Assembly (NCBI GenBank): GCA_964019165.1
Contig: OZ025286.1
Coordinates: 11,630,188 to 11,694,187 of the forward strand
Length of the DNA: 64,000 nucleotides
Direction: 5' to 3'
DNA from: Mastigias papua
Taxonomy: Eukaryota; Cnidaria; Scyphozoa; Rhizostomeae; Mastigiidae
Within the stretch, counting starts at the first letter, position 1. Every line of letters starts with the position of its first letter. The notes below the pieces were generated by a model. It was given only the letters and a program-made list of their open reading frames with translations, searched no databases and was not told the origin of the DNA. Below, piece by piece: positions 16,978 to 36,152 of the stretch. A program made the translations under genes and the position numbers.

Positions 16978-18219
16978 TTAAGGAAGTGACGAGTCAACCT
17001 GAATCGTAGATGACAGGTGAAAATTTAAGACTGTTTTTCGTATTGAGATCCTTGAATCTGCTTCAGTACTTCTTAAGCTCCAACTTCCAGATTAGGACAA
17101 ATTCCGAAACTCGCCGTACTGAAAGAGCTAAACCATTACTGAATAAAAATATATATATATGATATATTGTTGCTGTTTGAATCTGAATCATGTATTTGGG
17201 TAGCACCCCTTTTTATATATAACAATTTTTTAAGAGCACGAGACTCAACAGTCATGGGAAACTAAAAACAAATTAAGAACAATCTGGGGCTGAACCACTA
17301 CCGTAAAATGTATTTCTAGAGAATGATGCATACGCTTCCCATTAACATATTGACATGAACTGTTGCTAATGTTATCAAATGCAATGCCTGATTCATAAAC
17401 ATCCAATGTTGTCTTGTATATTGTCTAATGTATAAAATGCGTATACCCCAATAATTTGAGAACAAATTAAGAAATGTGAAGGCAACTGGATTTAAAAGAA
17501 ATGAAAAGTGAAAGTGCGAGAAAATAACATAACAAATAACAAATTAAGACCATTTCAGTTTCAAAATTTTTGGAAAAGTTAAGAGGGGATAAGTTAAGAG
17601 CAGCCAGCCTGAACCTCAATAAGAAACAGCGACTGTTGTATGGATGGACAGTACTAAGATATTCCCTTCTAACACTTAATATTCCATTGAGCAAGCCTAC
17701 CGCCTCAATCATCCCCCCAGAAGTTACATCCTTGCACATAAGGCATAGTTTATCATTAAGTGTGCTTCGGTCTCATAAACCTTTAATTTTGCCTTTCTAG
17801 CCATGAGATATTCATGCTTACTTTTGCTTACTTTTTCCGGTAACTGAAACTGAAGGAGTGTTTCATCATACATTAAATGTGAATTTATTCAGCGTTGTCA
17901 GAGCTTAGAAAGAGCGACGGAGCGATTTTTTACATACCCTGTGTAGTTTGCTTGCAGGTTAACAGCATTTTTCATTAGCATGAACAGTGGAAGTTTTCTA
18001 AATAACATCATTTATCTTGTATGTAACATTAACGGAAAGTAGAACTATAAATTGAATAATTCTCTTATTTTTGGTTGTTGATATTTGACATCAAATAAGC
18101 TTTTTTTATGAGGAGTTATTTTCACCAAATACTGAAACGTTCTTAACTTTGATTTTAGCACTGGAATTTGTCTTAAGACTTTCTTAGCAACAACTCAAAC
18201 AACACTAAGGTGTTTCAAT
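16978..18219. other. intergenic DNA without recognised genes
   Basis: AT-rich sequence with no recognised domain, RNA gene or clear repeat. Confidence 0.45.
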
Positions 18220-18230
18220 AAAAGTGTTTT

Positions 18231-18491
18231 CACTATAGCACGAAAAGTGGGAACATTCGTTTAGCATACGGAAAGCCTTTTTCGTCCGACACTTATCAGA
18301 GTATGAAACGTCGGACAACGACCGAGAGGTGAACTGAAATACACATTTGGCTATACATTTCAGTTCACCTTCGGCCGTTAACCGACGTTTCATTCTCTAA
18401 CGAGTGTGGGACGAAAAAAGCTTTCAGTATGCTAAACGAATGTTCCCACTTTTTCGTGCTATAGTGAAGTTCTGTAGTACCAACAGACTTT
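18231..18491. mobile_element. miniature Penelope-type insertion: two inverted terminal repeats only
   Basis: This 261-bp insertion consists of a minus-strand and a plus-strand copy of the Penelope terminal repeat found at 43522-47080, placed head to head with no RT or endonuclease between them. Flanking 11-mers AAAAGTGTTTT (18220-18230) and AAATGTGTTTT (18492-18502) differ at one base and are read as the target duplication. Each arm carries a decayed hammerhead (18265-18305 minus, with CTGATAA; 18391-18431 plus, with CTAACGA), so neither ribozyme core should be active. Confidence 0.75.
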
Positions 18492-18664
18492 AAATGTGTT
18501 TTAGGGACTATCACGCTAAAATTGCCATTTTTGAACCACCCCCCCCCCAGCTTCACACTCTGAATCACGAAAAACGTATAGAACTGCCATATAGATAGGC
18601 CTGTCTCAATGAGAACTACCCACCCCCTAGGCGTGACGTAATTATTGAACAGCCCCTTATAAGA

Positions 18665-18985
18665 AAGTAGTTTATAAGAATATGAGGCTCAAAATGCCCA
18701 AATCTTACGAAAATATTAAGAAGATCACGAGACTCAAAATCCAAAGTTCGTCTTTTTACGTGCCAGTAATCGATATCGGCTTTTTCTTTACAAGCCCCTT
18801 TACAAAGATCGAACTTCTCTTTGATAATCCTGATTAAAAAGATCCAACTTTTTATAACAAATATTGGTAAACTCCAGTTTACTGCAATAAAAGTAAAGAA
18901 AATCTCAGCTTCAAATTCGGGAAAATTTAAGAAAATTGAGGCTCAGACAAAAAAGAGGATTTCTTATAAAAAAAGCCCGTGTATA
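18665..18985 (+). repeat. unclassified interspersed repeat, copy B
   Basis: Same family and orientation as 2800-3140: shared words include CCAAAGTTCGTCTTT, CTTTACAAAGAT, AGAAAATCTCAGCTTC and TTAAGAAAATTGAGGCTCA, in the same order. There is no coding potential and ends are poorly defined. Confidence 0.6.
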
Positions 18986-19352
18986 ATTAAGTTACAAATC
19001 TATACATATTAAGTCTGAGGTCTAGTACTAAACTTTTTTACATTTTTGGACAGCTGAGTGCTGGCTTTTTCCAGTACTCTAGTAGTGGGAGTCTTAAGAC
19101 GAACCACTCAACACAAAATAAAATTAATACAGTAAAGACTACCTACCATAGTACATAAGGCTATCATTGGTTTCTGAAAAATGCAATATAACTATAAAGA
19201 ATATATAGTTTTGTAACTAAATCTCATTATCAAATTCTAACTGCCATGTAACAGGTTACAAAGCAATAGGTTTCAAACGCCGCTGAAGACCTGTTCTAGA
19301 AAAGTGGTTTCTTATTTTAAGGAATCGCTTAAACACTATATATATAAACATA

Positions 19353-19468
19353 CGTGAAAAGTCTGTTCGTACTACAGAACTTCACTACAGCACGAAAAAG
19401 CGGTACCATGTTTTAGACATACTAGTAAGTCTAAAACATGGTACCGCTTTTCGCTTTTTCGTGCTGTA
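19353..19468. mobile_element. 116-bp Penelope terminal-repeat palindrome
   Basis: A very short insertion built from the outer part of the Penelope terminal repeat (GTGAAAAGTCTGTT... ACTACAGCACGAAAAAGCGG) followed by its inverted copy ending in TTTTTCGTGCTGTA. It is flanked by the 9-bp direct repeat ATAAACATA (19344-19352 and 19469-19477). It lacks the hammerhead core. Confidence 0.7.
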
Positions 19469-19477
19469 ATAAACATA

Positions 19478-21331
19478 TGTTTTGACAACGGGTGATTTTC
19501 AAAACTTTCGACAAATGGCTCTTGGCGCAATGTTATGAAAGGGCGTGGATTTGTTACAGCAGCGCTCCTCTTCTCAAGAAGAAACGTATTATATATATTG
19601 TAGATATTTCCAGCTAAGCAGTGTACTCAGCCATTTTATAGTTTAAAAATCAGCCTTAATGGCTATTTACTTTTCTTTTGCTGACAGTTTGCAGCCGTTT
19701 CAAGCTAGTTACAGTGAAGGACATCATCATGGCATCAGCAACAGTGATTATCAATCGGCAGCTTTATCCAGTGTGGATTTCCAATAGGCATGTAAAACAA
19801 ATACTCGCAGCTCATTGTGAACTGCAATCGACTCTTCTTTAGAAAGAAACCGTATGAAACATTCACACAGGGTGCACTGTTCCGCAACGAGGGTTTGGCT
19901 TTTCGGGGTTTAGAGATGAAACAGACATCTTCAAATGGGCCTCTCATGTTGAAACTTCCCCTTATCACCACAGGCCACTTTTTTATTGGTTTGCAGAAGA
20001 GCCACTTCTGCATTGTGAAAATGGAGGACGCTTATGAGACGATTTGAATGCTGATAAAGATGGTTTGTTGAAATTTGGCAATATTTTATAAACTATCAAT
20101 CTACCTTATTACTACAAATTCCTGCCCACTTAAGGGAAATTTTCCGTTGTTTACCTGTAATCAATCTACAACTGTTTCTATGCTCACTAATTAGTCTCAG
20201 TTTCCTTCGTGTTGTAATTGCCACTGTCCAAACAACTAATTGATAATAATATTGTTGTTTCTTTTTGTGTGTATGCCTATATCTATTATTCCCATTATGA
20301 AAAACGTGGTTCAAATATTTGGAGCAAAATTTTCCCTTAAAATTTCAACCCAGATAATGTATTGCGACAACATGTTCGGTAGAACTTGCGCTGATACTCC
20401 TCCCTAGATAGCTTGTAGCAAAAATCCCGACTACTTATTTGACTTTGTCCAATGATTGCACAAAAGCATTTAAAACATGTGATTAACATATGTAACTCAG
20501 TGCAACTAATGAACACATATTATCAAACCATGCAGCTCAGGGGCCAGTTCATTTCAATGTTCAATGGTTTCTTCTGGAGCCCTGCGCATCAGATAGACTA
20601 TCTACTGGTGCATGTTTACAGTTTCTCTATCATTCCTCCCTCAAATAGAACACAAGAATTTTACAGAAATGAAGCCATCATCTTGCTAGTTGAAATAACA
20701 AGAACTGAAAATAACCACTCGGTATCGGTGAATGTATACAAAACCAGTTACAAACATCTTTTTTAAATAACAAGCAGCAACAATTATCCATGTACTATGG
20801 ATGTGCTATTTCCATGACTTCCCAATAAATGCTTGAAACTACAAAATACTTCAGGCATCAAACCATGAGATCTTAAATCAGAATGTTCATCCTAGAGATA
20901 ATACATAATATTTTTATAAACTACATATATTTTTATCTACTAATTACAATTATTTGTTTAAACAGTCCATGATGTTATATTCAACTAAAGAAAATTTCTT
21001 GCAATACATAGCCCAGTCGGTTCCGTTAAAACCAGAAAGAAAGACGAAAGCACGGGCGGTCAAATAAATATTACTCCAATGACAAAACTACTGGGAAAAT
21101 CTACACTATCATTCTAGCAACACATCTGTTGCACACAATACAACCTATTCACCCATTTTCCCGTTGAATATCATGCATTCATAGCAATCTAGGTAAAGCT
21201 TTGAAACTACACGTACACTTCAGTATGATATTGGAAGCAGTCCGACGCTATTACAACAAGATTCCTTACTTGATGACACGGCCTACATCATATACCAACA
21301 ATATCATGTATAATCTACCACATCCAAACAA
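19478..21331. other. intergenic DNA with two unrecognised small ORFs
   Basis: Two ATG-initiated frames occur: 19735-20013 minus (92 aa) and 20452-20766 plus (104 aa). Neither contains a domain I recognise, and neither has visible splice or expression context. They are recorded here and not called as genes. Confidence 0.4.
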
Positions 21332-24300
21332 CTACCGACTATACTCTCGCCTATGGAAGACATCATGATCATCATTAACGTATGTGTCATGTGATTCATT
21401 GTCTATTAAACTATGCAATACGACTTCATCATCAGAAACATTCATATCACGTGGCTTGGCCAGGAACGTAACAGCTGCTGGATCATCTCCCTTTAGTGCA
21501 ACGCTTTTACGGAGCTTTCTTCGCATCAGGAAATTGTCCACAACCCAAAACATAAGTGCCTTCAATGCAATAGAGAATCTATGCTAGAAATACGTGTGTA
21601 CAAAGATCTCTAACTGTACTGTATTCTGGTGTATAGGTATGCAACGCAGATAATAGTGTATTCTTTGAGCAGAGGGTAAACACATGCAGGACCACAGGAG
21701 TAGGTTGTTCAATAACAGACGCGCTCATAGTGACATTCAAAACAATGCTATGGGTATCATGCCTCCCATTAGCCGTACTCTGTTAAGTATAGGCCATTGG
21801 AGAGTCTCCATACTATTGGAATCAAACTGTCATGAATAGTGAGATAAATTATAAGTAGACGTATGGCTCGAAAGATGTGTGGCGTGAAGTTGGCTGATAA
21901 ATACAACACAAGAGAGCTGATAGAAAGACTAGAGGTGAAGAATACAATTGCTGAGCATGTAAGGCACAGAAACCTGAGATGTTTGGGTCATGTTTTAAAA
22001 AAGAATGATGATAAGTGTGTTAAAATAGCATGGAATTTTGGTTTTGGTAGGCAAAGAAGAAAAGGAACAGCAAAGTTAAATTGGAAAATGATGATGGAGA
22101 AAAATTTTGTAAAATTGGTGTGCACTTTAAGGATACCAATAACCAAGTGAAAAAGGGAAATTGAAACAATTCATGGCAGGAAAGTTAGTAACCCCTTGAT
22201 AAAGGGAAATATTCTGACCCAATAACATGCTGGTGATGGCTATAGCCTTCTCCAAGGCTGCAGTCATTGTGAAAGTCAAGAAAATGGAATTAACATCTTT
22301 TTATCTATAGAATACAACTAGAACATCAAGATACCAATACTGAAACATCAACAAATATGCCTTTTGGACATGCCTACAATATATTGAAAATTATTGTTAA
22401 ATAGGAACACTGACAAGTAGGATTATTGGCCAGAGAGTTGAATTAGTAAAAGTTGTGATATATGGGTGTTACAAAACATACTCAGAAATTCTTAGTAAAA
22501 GTACTGAGAATTCTATTCAAGAATGCTAAAACACCTTTCAACTCAGAGTCAGACAGGAGCCTTTAGGATACCAGTTTATGATACAATTATACAATGGGCT
22601 ACCTGACAAGACTACACCTTAAAAGATTGGCTTCTCATTTGCCAGTGATAATAGCAAATAATATCGACAATAAAACAAAGGAAATGCCAATAACATGGAC
22701 ATATTAGGCAAAGTTAAAAACACCAGTATATAAAAGCTAATAGAGAAGGAAATGGAAGGACAAAATGATCAAGAACAACATAGATAAGTAATATAGAGAA
22801 AATGAAAAGAGGAAACATGTTTATGATGCATGTGTAAGGGGACAGCAGAAGATCAGGAAGGATTCTGACCCATGAAAGCTAGTGCCTAAAGTAGATGGGC
22901 CACCCAATGGGACTGAAGATGAAAAGATACAGGTGGACTTACTACTGACAAATACTAGTTAATAAACTTGTTGCTTACTAATTCATATGCAAATATTATT
23001 AAAACAACACAGGACTGAACTGATTGATTGACAGATAGAAGGGCAAAATGCCATGAAATCAGTAATATGTGAAAGCTTGAATTAGGGTTGAGAGTTGAAC
23101 ATTTGGACATTTTTACTACCACTTTCAAACTTCCTTCAATTTCTATTGTAGCAATACTCTCTGGTCTTTAAATGTATTCTATACCTACAGCATATGGATC
23201 AGAGCACTACCTGGGCTCTGTGACCTTTGAAGAGGAGTCAAAATTAATATCACATTTGACATCCTCTGTTGCTACCCAATATGAATATAAAATCTATGCC
23301 AATTAAGAGTCTACACAAGAATCATCTCTCTTGAAAGCTAAATATGCAAAATGGAATAGGGTACATAACAGTTTTTCAAAAATCAATAACATTTGCACTT
23401 ACATTCATGACAAAAGGCACAATCAACATAACAACTCCTGCTTCTAACTTTGGATGGTATTTGAATGGAGTCAAAATAAATTTCCTAACGTCATCCCAAA
23501 ATGACAGCTGTACCAGGAGGACAATGATACTTTTCTCAACAAGCATCACTATTATATACACAAGGCATTGTTTAAACCACCAGATCAATTGTGGAGGAGT
23601 GCCTGTCAAAATAGATACAGAACAGAACTGAGAATTTAGTAAAAAACATGACAAATTATGACCCCATTTGGTAGATGAAGCCCAGCCATTAAGACAAACG
23701 CAAACAAAAAGTACTCCCTAACATTTCCCTTATTTTTCCTAAGAAATGGACATTTTTCCAGGTTTTCCAGGTTCTGTGGCAACCATGTCGCACATTGAAT
23801 AACAAACAATTTTTTGCAATGTCATAACAAATGAGTCTTACCATACTCTCCAAAGTGTAAAGACCTCCAGCCTTTTAGTTTTGCCAAAGTAGATGTTATC
23901 TTAATACATAGCCAGATAATAATAAGACCAATTGTTGTGTCAAGAAGGAAATTTATGAAATACCTGAAATACAAATGATAAAACTGTGTTGTCAAATAGA
24001 AATCAGATTACTAAATGTTTTGCATAGATTGCTAGAAATCTGACCAACAATAGTATTGTGGGTTCCTTATATTTAGCATAAAGTACAGAGTTTTATTCAG
24101 AAAGTCTTCTGATTCCATTTGTGATTACACTTAAGTCATGTTGCATGGAGGCACTTAACTGTTACATAAACTACTAAATTACATTAGAATGACTCTTTAG
24201 ACAACATGGACCACACCGACAAATTAGATTGTACATCTAATGTTAGCAGAGCAGTAATAATGCACTGAAGTGCAAAAACTAGACTGTCTCCTCTAGTATG

Positions 24301-27053
24301 TACGCAGAAGTTCTCTAAACAACTCTAGATTGCTAGCATACCATTATGCAATCCCCTCTGCTTTGCAAAACTTTTCATTGAAATCCCTATTACCCTTGAT
24401 AACCTATATGACTCACATGAGCTGCAGTTTTTAGTTGTGGCCTTGGGAGACATAACTAAGGTAATAAAACTGGAGGAAATTTTGTCTCAAAATACATGGC
24501 AACAAACATGGCACTTCTGATAATGGGCATGCTTAACACACACCTTGGTGAGACAAGGTGACCATTTCATCACAAACCTTATTCTTGAAAACAAACCAGA
24601 CAGTGCATCGTGACAATTCATGGAAGACACAAATCACACACATTCATGCAGAATGTTGTCACAAGGTGTATGACTGGCCATAGATCTGCCAAAATCCTTA
24701 CAGAGAAGCATGAATAAACATTTATTCAAGTGCTTAAACTCTGAATGCAGGCAGGCAATAATACAACACTCTGATGATGATAGGGAAAAGCATTGCTGAC
24801 AAAGAGTGTAAGAATGGAGGTGTCAGTAGAGCCAACAGGGCTCCTAAAATGTCCCCAATTGGGAGTGATTATCACAAATTACTATATTACTATAAGAACA
24901 GAGTGCCAGAAATATAACCAAAAATTGGAAGGTAAATCAGTGTATGCAAAAATATATAAGAATGTTACAAAATTGGATAGATATTCAAAGAAAGTAGTGA
25001 GGCATTCATAACACTATTTAAGACTTTCTCATGGGAAAGAGATTCCAAGAGCTTTTTTTACATCAACACAAAAAGCCACTACTATAATTAATTATACTCA
25101 AGGAAATCAAATAGCACAACCCAAAAAGAACAAGAGAAGATGAAAAGGTCAAAATACAAATATGAAACAAAACTACCACTGCAACATTACAACTGAATTT
25201 CCCAACAAGTGGTAATGCACAGTGCCTTCTATACACAGAGGTTACAGTTAACAAAGTAGAAATCATGGATTACAAGGAGGAGAGATTGTGAACAGGCACA
25301 ACAACAATTCCATGAAACCATTTAGATCCAGAAAGTGTATCAAAGTAGCATAAACTCATCAGAATCTCTTTAGAACAGAGAAAACAAGCACTTGACCAAA
25401 CTCTGGATTTAAGCACTGCTTCCATAAAATTTCATTTCAACTCATAAAACTAGATTACTGCACTTAAGCCGAACTAAAAACTGCAAATAACAAGATTCAG
25501 AGCTAACAGAGAGGTAGAGCAAGATTCTATGAAAGACCTCTTCAAGACTAGATTTGACTTTAGGCTGTAAATTCTGAAAATGATCCTAAGTACTGAACTA
25601 AAAAGTCTTAATTAAATATCAAACAAAGTAAATGGAGAAAAAGGACACTGAATGCCAGTAAGTTTTATCAAGATGTTGTGCGATCAGCTTGATAATAACA
25701 AGCATGAACCCCACATAAAAACAAAGCACCTTCTATTCATTTCCACTATAAATTATCATATATTGTCCAGTTTTCAACCTGGTCAACAAAAATTCCAGGC
25801 ATTTCTACTATTTTTTGGTCCACTAGTTCAAAACATCGAATTAGCCAACAAATTTAAAAGACATTGTTAGTAAACCTTTCTATACAATGTGGATGTTGCT
25901 ATGTTCTTATAAATAAACTATTCAATACAACTAAAATCTGCACATCAATTTGATAGACAGACTTAGAGATATCTGCTATATAGCCACATAGTTCATAACA
26001 GCCATTCACTGGCAGATATTTCAAGTTGATCAATCATTTGTTTGGACCACTATCTAATCATGTTTTAATTATTTTACTTCAAACAATATCTACATCACTT
26101 CACATTTTGTGAAGTGTTAAATACTAATTCAAACCTTCAAAACAACTTCCTTTACGTTCATTCATTTGGTGTTCATGATAAAATACCATCTCTATTCATA
26201 TAAAATTTGACTAAAATGAAATATGATTATACTTCAACAGGCAATGAATACACAAACCATGTACATGGGTCTCCTTTGAAGACATTTGCCAAGAACACAT
26301 TTGCAAAATGGATTATTATTGCACCAATAGCTTGCTTTGAAGTATCATAAAACCTAAATAAATGAAAACATTAAAGTATAGAATACATTGTCATTTTCTA
26401 GTTTCTATGTAAGCAGCTAAGGATATCATATTTTTGTAAATTCAAAGGATGGATTTATACTCTACAGAGCCTAACCAGGCAAAACGTGAATTTGCTTTGC
26501 TTTGAATAATGACTTGTATGAAGCGAAAGGGAATGGATGGAAATGTGACATCTTTGCATTCCTCACTATCCTACATGCATGGGCAGAGTAGACTACAAAG
26601 TGAATTTGATCATTGATCAATATTAAACTAGACAAAAATAAAGCAGTTGATTACCAGATATTAACAGGTCTTCTTTCTGAAGATGGCTCTCTAAGTCTTT
26701 TCACTGTAATTGAAGAAAAAGATGGATGAAACGTTGTAAGGAAATGCCATAACAGTCTTTCTAGTAGGCCATGTTGCATGGATTCTCAAATTGTCCTATC
26801 CTCTGCAGAAATTGCCTAATATCCTTATGGCTATTGGGATTTTGAATTTACGTGACTAATTTCAAAATTAAAACGTCACAACGTATATATAAGTCAGAAA
26901 CATACGTATTAGAATACAAAACGCCGTAAAGGCGAGAACTCCTTGAAGGATTAGGCCAAATGCATCGTTCAACTCGCATCTGAACATGAAGTCTGTGGAC
27001 TGTCCACCACCAAGTTTGGCTCTAAATTGTCCAGTTTCATTCGACAGCTGCAT
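21332..27053 (-). CDS. STIMATE: STIMATE (TMEM110) homologue, complete six-exon gene
   Basis: STIMATE is a multi-pass ER membrane protein at ER-plasma membrane junctions that promotes STIM1 activation in store-operated calcium entry. Six minus-strand exons join in perfect phase: 26906-27053 (ATG at 27053), 26655-26703, 26258-26353, 23842-23963, 23403-23602 and 21332-21559, giving 280 residues. All junctions are GT-AG. Family hallmarks are FGLILQGVLAF, KRLREPSSERRP, FYDTSKQAIGAIIIHFANV, YFINFLLDTTIG, LVYIIVMLVEKSII, KLEAGVVMLIVPF and ALMFWVVDNFLMR. Several hydrophobic segments match the usual multi-pass topology. The tail is acidic and hydrophilic with no ER-retrieval signal that I can see; it is shorter than in vertebrates. 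Introns hold a LINE scrap at 21863-22150. The assignment is strong. Confidence 0.93.
21863..22150 (+). pseudogene. LINE C-terminal fragment inside STIMATE intron 5
   Basis: The frame resembles the tail of a non-LTR retrotransposon polyprotein: MCGVKLADKYNTRELIERL followed by RHRNLRCLGHVLKKNDD (normally RLRWFGHVLRKDDD) and a basic GRQRRKGTAKLNWK block. RT and endonuclease domains are missing. It lies antisense to STIMATE. Confidence 0.7.
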
Positions 27054-27312
27054 TGATAACAAAAAACTAAATCTGGCCAAAAAGGATACAACGAAAATAT
27101 GTCAAGGAATTAGCACCATAGCGGCTGCGGTGCTCGTCGTCCTCATACGCTCCCTGACACATACGCGCAGTGTGCGCACGGCCCATGCTCTGATACTCAA
27201 AACGCATTCATTGGCTTGAAGATTTTCCTCCTCATTTTATGTCTAAGGTCAGCTGGGAATATGCCGACTGGGGGCGTAGGGAACGTCATACGCCCCATGT
27301 CTAAGCAACTTT
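27054..27312 (-). promoter_or_regulatory. probable STIMATE promoter / 5' flank
   Basis: The GC-richer stretch just upstream of the STIMATE start includes ACGCGCAGTGTGCGCAC (about 27160-27180), a palindromic GCGCA...TGCGC element reminiscent of NRF1-type sites. The regulatory role is inferred from position and base composition. Confidence 0.35.
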
Positions 27313-29240
27313 ATGAGAGTTGGTCTTCCAATAGGGAGTTTAACGTGCATCGAGATGTTTGACCACATTTTAACCTACTATATAACAGCTTCGTTGAGCC
27401 AAAATGATTGTGTTGGACCTTACGACCTTGAGGTTGAGATTGAAAACAGAAATGGCAAAAATTATTTATTTTGTTATGCATATAGACATCCAGGCTCTGA
27501 CATAGATCTTTTTACTTCTCCTCTTCAGCCAATTCAGCCCAGGTTGTTTAACAGGCAGGTCTTTATTATGGGCGACTTCAATGTTAATCTATTGAACTAT
27601 GATACTCGTAACCCAACATATGATTTTGTCAACAACTTATCTTCCAATGATTTTTTAACTTGCATTAATCAACTAAAGAGAATTTCTGCACAATCATCGA
27701 CACTTATTGATAATATATTTACCAATTTAATGGATGCCTGTTTTATTAGGGGAAATGCCTTCACCTAAATCTTGGATAATTTACTTTAATTCCTTATTTT
27801 GCAGAATGCAAATATCATTCATAAAAAGCTATTGGTGTTTTCATCAGAATATTCAAGGTTTATTGAAATAAACTTTGTCAATGAATTTCTTCAAATAGAT
27901 TTTCAGTACCTGAATGCACGTTTAGATATATATGATAGCATATATGATAGATTTCAAAGACATTACGCCAATTGTAGAGCTGCATGTGTCAACAAAAAGG
28001 TGTTTAAGAAAGACTCACAATGTAATTTACAGCCTTGGATTAATGGTAGAATTCAAGGGATGATTAAATTCTATGGAGAATGAGAAAGGAACGATCCACA
28101 TCTACAGTGGCCTTGTATAAACAATTAAGAAATCATGTGATAAACGAATTGAAGGAAAGTAAACACAGATACTTTCAAAATCATTTTACAACATAGAGAA
28201 AGAAATATGAAAAAAGTATGGTCAAAGATTAAATCTATTATTCCTCATAAAAGCAGCAATACATTAACCGTAAATAAAATCATGCATAAAAACGGCGATA
28301 CTCCGTCTTAACCTAGTGAAATGTTTAATACTGTATATTTAATGATTATTTGGTTAATTGTGCAAATAACATATGCAAAAATACAGCAACTACGCCTAAA
28401 TCTGCTTTAGATTGCCTTAAAAGCAAACACTCCACCTCAATGTTTTTGTGTCCAGTTACTTACAAAGAAATTGAGGGCATAATATCAAATGTAGACTCAT
28501 TGAAATCTATTAGACCTTTTAGTGTACCAATTAATTTACTTAAAACCTTGTCTACGAATCATTTCTTAAAGGAATTATTCCATCCAAAGTCAAAATCGCT
28601 ATAGTAATCCATCTTTTAAAACAAGGTGACCCCAGGTGACCAGGATTACCAAGGCTCTACTTCAAGGTCACCATTTAGAATAATGACAATAGTGACGCTG
28701 ATACTCCAACTAGCTTTTTCATAAAGCGTTTAGGTTGGAAGGCCATTGGTGAATTTATCTCACTTGATTCGACTTTCATGATCTTCAAGTCTTAATGTGA
28801 TCAACCCCCAAATACTTGTGAAGTCCCTTCTTAAAAAATCTCTGAGTGTACCTCACTGAACCTCAGAAATACAGCAAACAGACCTTAGAGTACCAATGAG
28901 CTCCTCCCAAAGTGGACAAAAATGTTTTTGAAATTACGGTACTAAACTATGAAATGATCTTGAAAAAGCAACTAAACAGGTATGTTCTCTATATAGTTTT
29001 AGATAACTGATTTGATTTGCGCAAATTTCTATTTTACTTACTCTACTTTTTAATCGTTACTTCTACTTTTATCTTTAATTCTATTTACAGACATATTTAA
29101 TAAGACTTGTATTGGTTTTTAAGTACTTAGTCTGTTTTCTATTTGTAAGTATTTAGATTAAGGGCCCCTTGAAAATCAGCTTTAAAGCTGAAGGGATTTC
29201 CTCCATAAATATCTGAAATGACATTAAATTAAATTAAAAT
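27313..29240 (+). pseudogene. degraded non-LTR retrotransposon (CR1/L2-like LINE)
   Basis: An endonuclease/exonuclease/phosphatase domain remnant lies at 27313-27768 (CYAYRHPGSD, IMGDFNVNLLNYD with the GDFN metal-site motif, and STLIDNIFTN). A linker remnant follows (27799-28083), then the start of the RT region at 28350-28604 (KEIEGIISNVDSLKS, then an IPINLLK-like segment). The RT palm is deleted. The last 300 bp end in a 3' UTR with AAGCTGAAGGGATTTCCTCC and an ATTAAATTAAAAT tail, typical of this LINE class. Multiple frameshifts and stops show it is dead. It sits head-to-head with the STIMATE promoter. Confidence 0.8.
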
Positions 29241-30540
29241 GAAAAGAAATGTATCGCATTCTAAGTAGCATGGAGTATTCTAGAGTAAATTTGGCATGAC
29301 TTTGCTTCCTACTGTATATGATAATACCACATGTTTCAGCGGAGCTATATGTAAATATCTACGCATTTAACAGAATGCACATATTTGTAAAGCCAAAGTA
29401 AAGCAAATATTTTTACCTTCTGATTCTAGTGCACAGTACTCTCCAGATGGCAGTCGATAATATCAGTTTCGCATACCGTCCTTCACTAATTACCTACGGC
29501 ATTATATCATCATTCGACAAATTATGTGATCCATGCATTTTCTGTTCAAGCACCTGCTTGACTTACATCCGATGCATCCCTGATAAATTGCGCATTTTTA
29601 CCACCAGTTCTTCAGGTAATCACATATCTTCAAGAGAAAGGTATTCACTTTTGATGAATTTTATTACATGTAGTTATGTATTGCAAAGTTAGAATTTCAT
29701 GCACAAATCCTAACTTCATAAGGTATTTCATAGTCATCATAGCCAATAAATTCGTGCTAAAAATTTATCAGAATATTCAACAGTGTACTTTTTCTGATTT
29801 TACTCGACTTACTCGAATTTCGAATGGAGAAGGAGATGATTAATCAATGGATATATTATAATAACTGATAAACTGAGTTTTCATCTGTAGTACTGCTTGT
29901 ATATATACCTCCTTCTGTCTCTCCCTTTGTTTTTGACTACATCTAGGAAGTTATTAAGTCAAGACAGATTCCAACAAAATAACAGACTAGAAAATGAATA
30001 TGATAAATTACATGCTTCACAATGTACCAGCTTACAATCTCTGTAATCATTCTCGTTTAACTTCTTTAACGCAACTTGTTTAAATTCATGCAAGAGAGAT
30101 AATGATTATGACCACGGCAGATACTCCAATAAATCCACTTATAATCGGCAAAGATAAAAGTAACTTTTTCATTTTGTATATTACTTATACTATATATATG
30201 AACCGGTACTGATTAGGATATAATAGTCGCTCAGTGAACCAATATCTTTAGATCAAATTTGAAGAATAATTATGCATAGAAATGCATGCCTGTTGAGCTA
30301 ACTCCGAAGAGAATTGTCCAATTGTATGAAATATGCTTAATTGTTTTCGCTTTAACATATGACTGTGTTATATTGCGATATATTAACCTTTGCCAAGAAC
30401 CTTCTCATTTGTAGTATGCATAGAAATATTAGTGAATAATCTCTACTTTGAGAACAATCTGTTACAGAATGAGAATTGAAATAAGCCCATGGCAGTTACT
30501 TGTAATGCTTCTTCGTAGTTGATTCTAAGCACTTATAAGC
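29241..30540. other. intergenic DNA without recognised genes
   Basis: AT-rich flank upstream of the fibrinogen-related gene. No domain or RNA gene is recognised. Confidence 0.45.

Positions 30541-36152
<5,612 letters not shown>

Noticed and set aside
19735..20766. Two ATG-initiated ORFs of 92 aa (minus) and 104 aa (plus)
   Set aside because: No recognised domain, no splice context and no neighbours that suggest a function; noted but not called as genes.
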